Below, in pieces: positions 6,807 to 8,603 of a stretch of 8,603 bases of DNA. Positions within the stretch are counted from its first letter, which is position 1. Each line of letters opens with the position of its first letter. The translations under genes and the position numbers were made by a program. The notes below the pieces were generated by a model. The model was not told the DNA's origin. It did no database searches and saw nothing but the letters and a program-made list of their open reading frames with translations. The stretch is taken from NCBI GenBank assembly GCA_002392345.1, contig DGGU01000044.1:1-8603 (forward strand). The letters are read 5' to 3'. Source of the DNA: Lachnospiraceae bacterium UBA3866 (lineage in GTDB: Bacteria; Bacillota; Clostridia; Lachnospirales; Lachnospiraceae).

Positions 6807-8579
6807 CTACATCCTCTCCGGTACGTCTATAGCTAAGATACCAAGAACATCACGGATAATCTTATCAATAACTACAAGTAATGAGATATAGAAATTTCTC
6901 TTCTGTAAGTTCTCTTCACCAATTATACTATGGTCATGATAGAATGAATTAAAATCATTAGATAATTCATATATATACTTACATAGCACGCTTGGATCAT
7001 ATGACTTATATGCCTCTAATAAAACATCCTCATATCTTATAATCTTAAGGAATATATCATGTATTATATCATCACTAACTATCTCACCAGTCTCGTCTAT
7101 ATTGCCATCAAATGATATCTTTTCAAATATTGACCTTATTCTTACGAGAGTATAAAGGATATATGGGCCAGTATTGCCTTCAAAAGATAAAAATTTATCC
7201 ATATTAAAAATATAATCTCTTGTTGGAGAATTAGAAAGGTCTCCATACTTGAGAGCAGCTATAGAAATCTTAGATGCGATATCATCTATATTTAGGTTAC
7301 CCATATCTCTATCATTTGCTTTTAATATCTCTCTCGCTTTGTTTTTAGCTTCTGTGATTAGAGTCTCAAGTTTAGCCACCCCGCCATCTCTTGATTTAAA
7401 TGGTTTACCATCCATGCCATTCATTGTGCCAACTGCGACATGCTTAAATACTTTGTCGCCTTTTAAGACACCTGCAATTTTCGCTGCTCTAAAACACTGT
7501 TCAAGATGAAGGCTTTGCCTTTTATCTACAACATATATGTATTCATCTACATCAAAGTTGTCTTCCCGAAACTTTATAGTTGCTATATCAGATGTAGCAT
7601 ATAATACCGCTCCATCACTCTTTCTCACTATGCAAGGTGGCATCTCTTTCTTATCAGTATCTTCTTTCACATCTATTACATAGGCGCCATTTGACTCATG
7701 AGCAACCCCTCTCTTTATAAAATCATCAACCATTGGTCCCATTATGTCTTTAACTGTTGATTCACCATAGTAGTAGTCAAATGACACATTAAGCTCAGCA
7801 TATCTCTTTTTAAGATCTTCTATACTAATATCAAGAATCTTTTTCCATATACTAGTCTCAGGTTCAAGATTATCTTGGAGCCTTTTTGTCGACTCATGGG
7901 CGCGATTACTAAATTGAGTATCTGGTTCAATATTTTTAGATGGATCTCCTTTTGCACGAAGTGATGCCTTAGGGTATATTATCTCTAAGTCACTTATGGT
8001 AAATGAATCAAGCATATCTTCATCTTTTAATTCTTCAATAACAAGACCCATCTGTAAGCCATAGTCTCCAAGATGTATGTCACCTATAGTCTTAATGCCA
8101 AGTCTATTATAAAGTCTTTTTAGAGCTTCGCCTATTACAGCAACTCGAAGATGTCCCACATGAAGAGGCTTAGCTACATTCGCACCGCCATAATCAAGAA
8201 GAATTGTCTTTATATTGTCATTTAAGATAGTTTCTTTATCGCCTACCCCAAGTTTATCATCATTAAGTATCTTCTTTATATATGCATATAATAATTCGTC
8301 ATTTATTTTAAGATTTACAAAACCTGGTTTTGATGGCTCAACTTTCAAGAAAGCTTTCGTCCCATCAATTGTAAGGTCTTTTATAACATCGGAAATCTCT
8401 GATGCGACATCCATTGGATTTTTCTTTTGAGCTTTAGCTATGTTGAAGCATGAGTTGATCTGATAATCAGCAAGCTCTGGCAAACCCGAAATTGAAATAT
8501 AAGCATATGATTCATCTAAATGGATGTCTTTAAATGCTTTAGCTATCTCAGTATTAATTTTTTTAATAAGATTTCCCAT
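6807..8579 (-). CDS. argS: Arginyl-tRNA synthetase (class I)
   Basis: This cytoplasmic enzyme charges tRNA-Arg with arginine using ATP, releasing AMP and pyrophosphate. The 590 residues fall in the usual range (about 550-600). Residues 1-95 are the ArgRS-specific N-terminal domain that contacts the tRNA D-loop. The class I HIGH motif is HVGH (140-143) in ANVAKPLHVGHLR. The KMSKS loop is degenerate, as is normal for ArgRS: DGKPFKSRDGG (390-400). FEGNTGPYILYTLVRIRS (466-483) is the conserved helix entering the anticodon-binding DALR domain, and the protein ends in the typical DVPERM. An in-frame TAA one codon before the ATG fixes the upstream limit of the gene. The 24 nt upstream that remain in the window show no Shine-Dalgarno, and the promoter lies outside the window. 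The stop is TAG. Confidence 0.97.
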   Translation of the reverse strand: MGNLIKKINTEIAKAFKDIHLDESYAYISISGLPELADYQINSCFNIAKAQKKNPMDVASEISDVIKDLTIDGTKAFLKVEPSKPGFVNLKINDELLYAYIKKILNDDKLGVGDKETILNDNIKTILLDYGGANVAKPLHVGHLRVAVIGEALKRLYNRLGIKTIGDIHLGDYGLQMGLVIEELKDEDMLDSFTISDLEIIYPKASLRAKGDPSKNIEPDTQFSNRAHESTKRLQDNLEPETSIWKKILDISIEDLKKRYAELNVSFDYYYGESTVKDIMGPMVDDFIKRGVAHESNGAYVIDVKEDTDKKEMPPCIVRKSDGAVLYATSDIATIKFREDNFDVDEYIYVVDKRQSLHLEQCFRAAKIAGVLKGDKVFKHVAVGTMNGMDGKPFKSRDGGVAKLETLITEAKNKAREILKANDRDMGNLNIDDIASKISIAALKYGDLSNSPTRDYIFNMDKFLSFEGNTGPYILYTLVRIRSIFEKISFDGNIDETGEIVSDDIIHDIFLKIIRYEDVLLEAYKSYDPSVLCKYIYELSNDFNSFYHDHSIIGEENLQKRNFYISLLVVIDKIIRDVLGILAIDVPERM

Positions 8580-8603
8580 ATATTACAATTTAAAATATGA
8601 TTC

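Noticed and set aside
1..8579. tRNA-Arg and arginyl-tRNA synthetase in the same window as a functional cluster
   Set aside because: They are separated by about 6.8 kb, four other genes and separate promoters. The proximity is probably coincidence.
8580..8603. T-box or other riboswitch leader upstream of argS
   Set aside because: T-box leaders are common upstream of synthetase genes in Bacillota, but only 24 nt are visible and they hold no T-box or terminator, so nothing can be claimed.

Overview
The window is AT-rich DNA, by eye well under 40% G+C with heavy use of ATA, AGA and A/T-ending codons. It has near-consensus sigma-A promoters, a GGAGG ribosome binding site and a tRNA-Arg(ACG). Together with a K+-dependent, probably Na+-linked membrane pyrophosphatase, this suggests an anaerobic low-G+C Bacillota, most likely a Clostridia member. 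The genus cannot be named from the sequence alone. Every gene I can support lies on the minus strand, so transcription runs from high to low coordinates.

Layout in transcription order: argS, arginyl-tRNA synthetase (8579-6807); a 96-bp intergenic region holding a strong hppA promoter whose -35 box starts 2 bp after the argS stop, plus a hairpin followed by a T-rich stretch in the hppA leader; hppA, ion-pumping pyrophosphatase (6710-4641); a 38-bp gap with a perfect 8-bp hairpin; an extended-SDR NAD-dependent epimerase/dehydratase-like gene (4602-3721); uvrA, excinuclease subunit A (3717-880), after a 3-nt gap; an exported SGNH/GDSL-family hydrolase (883-92), overlapping the uvrA stop by 4 nt; then a strong promoter and the 5' half of a tRNA-Arg(ACG) gene running off the left edge.

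The epimerase-uvrA-SGNH genes are packed tightly enough to be one translationally coupled unit. They may be read through from the hppA promoter across the hairpin at 4615-4633. The grouping is functionally mixed: DNA repair (UvrA) sits between a probable sugar-nucleotide enzyme and a secreted esterase-like protein, and no uvrB is present. argS and hppA are a plausible housekeeping pair, since aminoacyl-tRNA synthesis releases pyrophosphate that HppA can use, but adjacency alone does not prove a link.

I see no mobile element, CRISPR array, phage gene, broken gene or evident new system. The window is mostly ordinary core genome. The points worth a second look are the regulatory structures in the intergenic regions and the unusual uvrA gene neighbourhood. 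No gene-free stretch exceeds 100 bp.
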